Of a DNA stretch of 64,000 nt, positions 61,051 through 64,000 are shown one piece after another. A model generated the notes under the pieces. That model was not told where the DNA came from and did no database searches. It was given only the letters and a program-made list of their open reading frames with translations. The DNA lies in NCBI GenBank assembly GCA_031472005.1, contig PZJY01000002.1, positions 2,976,001 through 3,040,000 of the forward strand, given 5' to 3'. Each line of letters begins with the position of its first letter. Position 1 is the first letter of the stretch. This DNA is from Tetracladium setigerum (taxonomy: Eukaryota; Ascomycota; Leotiomycetes; Helotiales). Made by a program: the position numbers and the translations under genes.

Positions 61051-63572
61051 TCATCTCCCACTAGCCCTCGTCCTCCTCACCCTCGGATTATCCAACATAT
61101 TGCCCACATCATTAATCGTCAGCGTCTTTGCCTTTACCACCTCCTCATCAGCCAAAGACTTCCCGCCCTCCTTGTCCCCCATCATCCTAGATCTCGCCCG
61201 CTTCTCCGCTGCGTTGCTCTCTTCGTCATAATAGCCTATTTGTGTGGCTGGTGGTGGTTGCTGCCCTTCATTATCATCGCGTGTGTTACCTTTCATGAGC
61301 ATTTCGAAATGTTCGTTTGCTGGTCGTGTTTTTGTCGTGTCTTCGTTGGAGTCGGTAGATTCTTCTCCGATGAATGAGCCACGAGCAGTGGGGTCGATTG
61401 AATTCGCGCGTGAGTTGCCTCCAGAGCCAATGGACATGTTACTTGGGACTCTGCCTAATATCCTCTTTGGACCTCGACGGCCGGGTTTCGATGCTTCTTT
61501 TGATGGGATTGCGGTTTTGGTTTTGGCGAGAAGATCGGAAATGGCTTCGCTGTCATAGTCTTCCGCTGGGTTTGGGAGGTCGGATGGAGCTGAGGCAGTT
61601 GAAACTGTTTTGGAGGGGAGTTTGCATCTCTTTCTGAGAGAGGCTGGGCGGTGAATTCTTCTGATACAGGCTCTGTAGTTGAGGCGAAAGGATCAACTGA
61701 TGCGGGCTCGTCTGTGGTCTCGGTGTCAGGAACTTTTGATTTGTCCGGGTTGGTGCCCAGAGAAGGCCTTTCAAGTGGTTGGCCCGGACGCAAACTTTTC
61801 CCTTTGACAGGAGGCTTCACTATGTTTCCCAAACAGTTTATAACCGGTTCCTCTGGAGCTCTCTTTGGATGCGTTGAGGCTCCCCTTGGCCTCGGTACTC
61901 CTGGAAACCCAGCCTCTTGCCTGCCTCGATCGAGTCAAAAAGCCAGGTTGCTTTCACGATTGGGATTTTCCATTCTCGAGAAAAGGCAACTTTGTCTGGC
62001 CTGACTCCAATCAAAGTTCTGACTACTATGACAGATGTCTGGGGAGTCATGTCTTCGCTATACGAAGCCCCGAGAAGCTTGATGGCTTTGGTGATATGAA
62101 GAAGATCAATTCCCGAGAATCCGGAGGTTGAAATTGACAGATGCTGGAATCCTCCCACAGGAAATTGTTTGAATGGTCGGCCAATGACATGGTCTTTGGG
62201 CTCCATAAACTTCTTGTTATGCAAACAGCGCTCTAACCACCATATTGTGACAGTTTCGATCATGAGTTTGGATGGTAAAAGGTCGTGATGTTGATGGTAA
62301 GATAAGGGGACATCGTGAGGAATCAGAATGAACAATCGAGTTGACGATTCTCGCGTTGAACGCACCAGTTCTTCCAGCGAATCCCATATTCGAGCTCCAT
62401 GAGCAAGCAGGTGATTTTGTATGATCTCTGCCTGCTTGGGATTAAATCCATAGTAGTGGAAAGAGTGACCTGTAAACATCCCATCTGGCCGAGGTTTCTC
62501 AGTAGCCACGCGAGGTCCTGCAATACCAGTATCGGGCTTGGGTTTCCTCCTATCTTCCACAGCGGAGACCATCTCCTCGGTCGAGTCCCACTGTCCACTT
62601 CGATTGACCTGCGCGACATTGGCCGCCCCTCCAATGATATCACCCCACATTTGATCACTTTGACTGTTCAATTTCATGCTTGCCGTCCTTCGTAGCTTCT
62701 TCTTTCCTCCCTCCGCCGCCGCCGCCATTGACTCTTCCCTCTGTCTCTTCCCTAGAGAAGGCCTCTTCGGCTTTGATTTATCCCAAGCACCCTTTCCCCG
62801 CTCCGCCACTGGTAATGTTGGGTCATATAGGGATTCATTGAGAATCATGCCCCTCTCTAGACTGTCATTGAGCCATTCGACAGATACCGTTTTGAGTCCC
62901 CAATTCCTCGCCGCCTTATATTTTTCACCCTCGGTACGGAAGGCTATCAGATGTGTGATATCCTTCCCCATATTCCCCTCGTACACAGCGCCGTTAGACT
63001 TCACTCGCTCAGCGATGCTGAGTCTCTCGGAAACTTTGCCCACGTTAGTCATCTTCCATTTACTCGAAACTCAGAACATACTCTCATCACAACCTGTCAT
63101 GCTGAGCCTGAGACCATGTAGCGTAGGCAAGGTGTGTATTCTCTCCAGCTCGTCTAGATTGATTTCCTGGTCGTTCATCCACAGTTCTCGAACAGCCTCG
63201 ATCCAGTCCGTTGTCATGGGGCGCACATCTGGCCGTCCTCTCGCAACAAACTTGTACTTGTCTGTGTCGTGGTGGCCCACGATGAGGTGTGTCGCATCGA
63301 GGGTCAAATCAAAGCGGTGGATTGCACCCATCTGCTCTGCGTGAGCGGCGAGACTGGTCTGGAAGAAGTAGGCTATTAGCAGGCTCGGGTGCGCAGCGGT
63401 TTATGTTATCAGAGAAGACTTACTCTCTTCTCATCTACAATACTGGTACAGCAAATCACCACGCCGGCTAGGGTAGTGAGTGGTCATGTTGTGCATTTTT
63501 CAAGGGAACTGCAGCGGTGCTCCCATCTATCGTGGCCGTGCGATGAGACGACACAGGAGGCGACACCAGCAT
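61051..63572 (-). CDS. DPB11: DPB11/Rad4/TopBP1 BRCT protein, three bases missing
   Basis: Replication-initiation and checkpoint scaffold of about 803 residues if three single bases are restored. Exons (minus) are 63572-63424, 63358-63082 and 63033-61051; the introns are 65 and 48 bp. Four BRCT domains lie at about 35-115 (LAGVVICCTSI, DWIEAVRELW), 127-215 (LHGLRLSMTG, VEWLNDSL), 333-415 (FHYYGFNPKQAEII, IWWLERCL) and 438-530 (LSISTSGFSGIDLLHI). The tail is charged and Ser/Thr-rich (DYDSEAISDLLAKTKT). Frame breaks sit at GGG about 63471-63473 (SLP|LAGVV), at CCCC 61882-61885 or within 61882-61910, and at GGGG 61615-61618 (ANSP|SKTVST); the positions are on the plus strand. Adding one base at each makes the whole coding length divisible by three. 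The start at 63572 is the only ATG in frame. Confidence 0.87.
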
Positions 63573-64000
63573 TGCGTCTTTGTATCCAAAGGGGAGAAGG
63601 CTGGAGGAAAATAGAGGAGAAGGCGTCGAGCTGTTGCTGGGAGGCAGATTCAGGAGTTTCTAGCAATAAACAATAATACGGAACCTAGCTATCTACTACC
63701 TCATGACGCTGCTCGGAAGACGCGATTTGCCAAGTCACATGACTACCACGAGGGGCACTCCCGAGTAAAGGGGGGCATGGATGTATCAAAGCTTGAGTTG
63801 GCGAAAGCTGGGGATGGAGCAGGCCATGTCTTGGAGTCCCTTTGCATCTTGCCATCTTGCCAACTTCTTTCCATATTTCCCTCTTCACATTCACATTGCA
63901 CATTCCTGATAGTTCCTGTTTCTTCTCCTCGGAAACCCCCCAAATGTCTAATTAAGGGCAACATACGATGGATGAGATATTGAAATGGCGGGAAAGTCAA
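63573..64000. other. Upstream region of DPB11-like gene
   Basis: 428 bp to the window edge. The frame of DPB11 stays open for about 90 bp upstream without another ATG. No other gene is seen. Confidence 0.5.

Noticed and set aside
8681..63473. Programmed ribosomal frameshifting as the cause of the frame breaks
   Set aside because: Sites lie in seven unrelated genes, share no slippery heptamer, and always need one base added at a G/C run; sequencing error is simpler.

Overview
The window is nuclear DNA of a filamentous ascomycete (Pezizomycotina). The evidence is intron-bearing genes with short GT-AG introns (mostly 48-150 bp), fungal-only regulator families (Zn2Cys6, bZIP-DUF3425, Fungal_trans), an Och1-type glycosyltransferase, Pho85-type cyclin and fungal FMC1/MRX8 mitochondrial factors. 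The gene set would suit a Leotiomycete such as the Sclerotiniaceae, but that placement is inference. I rebuilt gene models by checking that reading frame is kept across every splice junction. I found no rRNA, tRNA, CRISPR or transposon.

Layout. 0-12 kb: a Zn2Cys6-like regulator, a four-unit polyubiquitin gene (UBI4 type), an ETP1/BRAP2 RING-UBP protein and an unrecognised membrane-anchored protein. 12-26 kb: NUP145/Nup98-96 (1946 codons, intact), centrin/CDC31, an epsin, and a head-to-head pair of mitochondrial genes (MRX8-like EngB GTPase and FMC1). 26-31 kb: a large disordered protein of unknown function. 30.5-35.1 kb: a 4.6 kb gene-free stretch rich in simple repeats, ahead of a PCL-type cyclin. 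37-46 kb: a more accessory-looking block with an Och1-like glycosyltransferase, a short-chain dehydrogenase, a bZIP-DUF3425 factor and a Fungal_trans-only regulator. 46.6-63.6 kb: a U-box cyclophilin (PPIL2/Cyp60), a second Zn2Cys6 factor, an adenosine-deaminase-like enzyme, the heterotrimeric G-protein beta subunit, a phosducin-like protein 2 kb behind it, and the four-BRCT checkpoint protein DPB11/Rad4.

How the genes relate. Most are unrelated housekeeping genes. Two neighbour pairs make functional sense: MRX8/FMC1 share a ~300 bp divergent promoter and both products act in mitochondria, and G-beta sits next to phosducin-like protein, the chaperone class that assembles G-beta-gamma.

The strongest unexpected signal is technical. 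About ten sites in seven otherwise conserved genes need exactly one extra base, every time in or next to a short G or C run, to restore the reading frame. This looks like systematic under-calling of G/C runs in the source assembly, not pseudogenes. Any automatic annotation of this window will break those genes. I did not find a convincing undescribed biological system.
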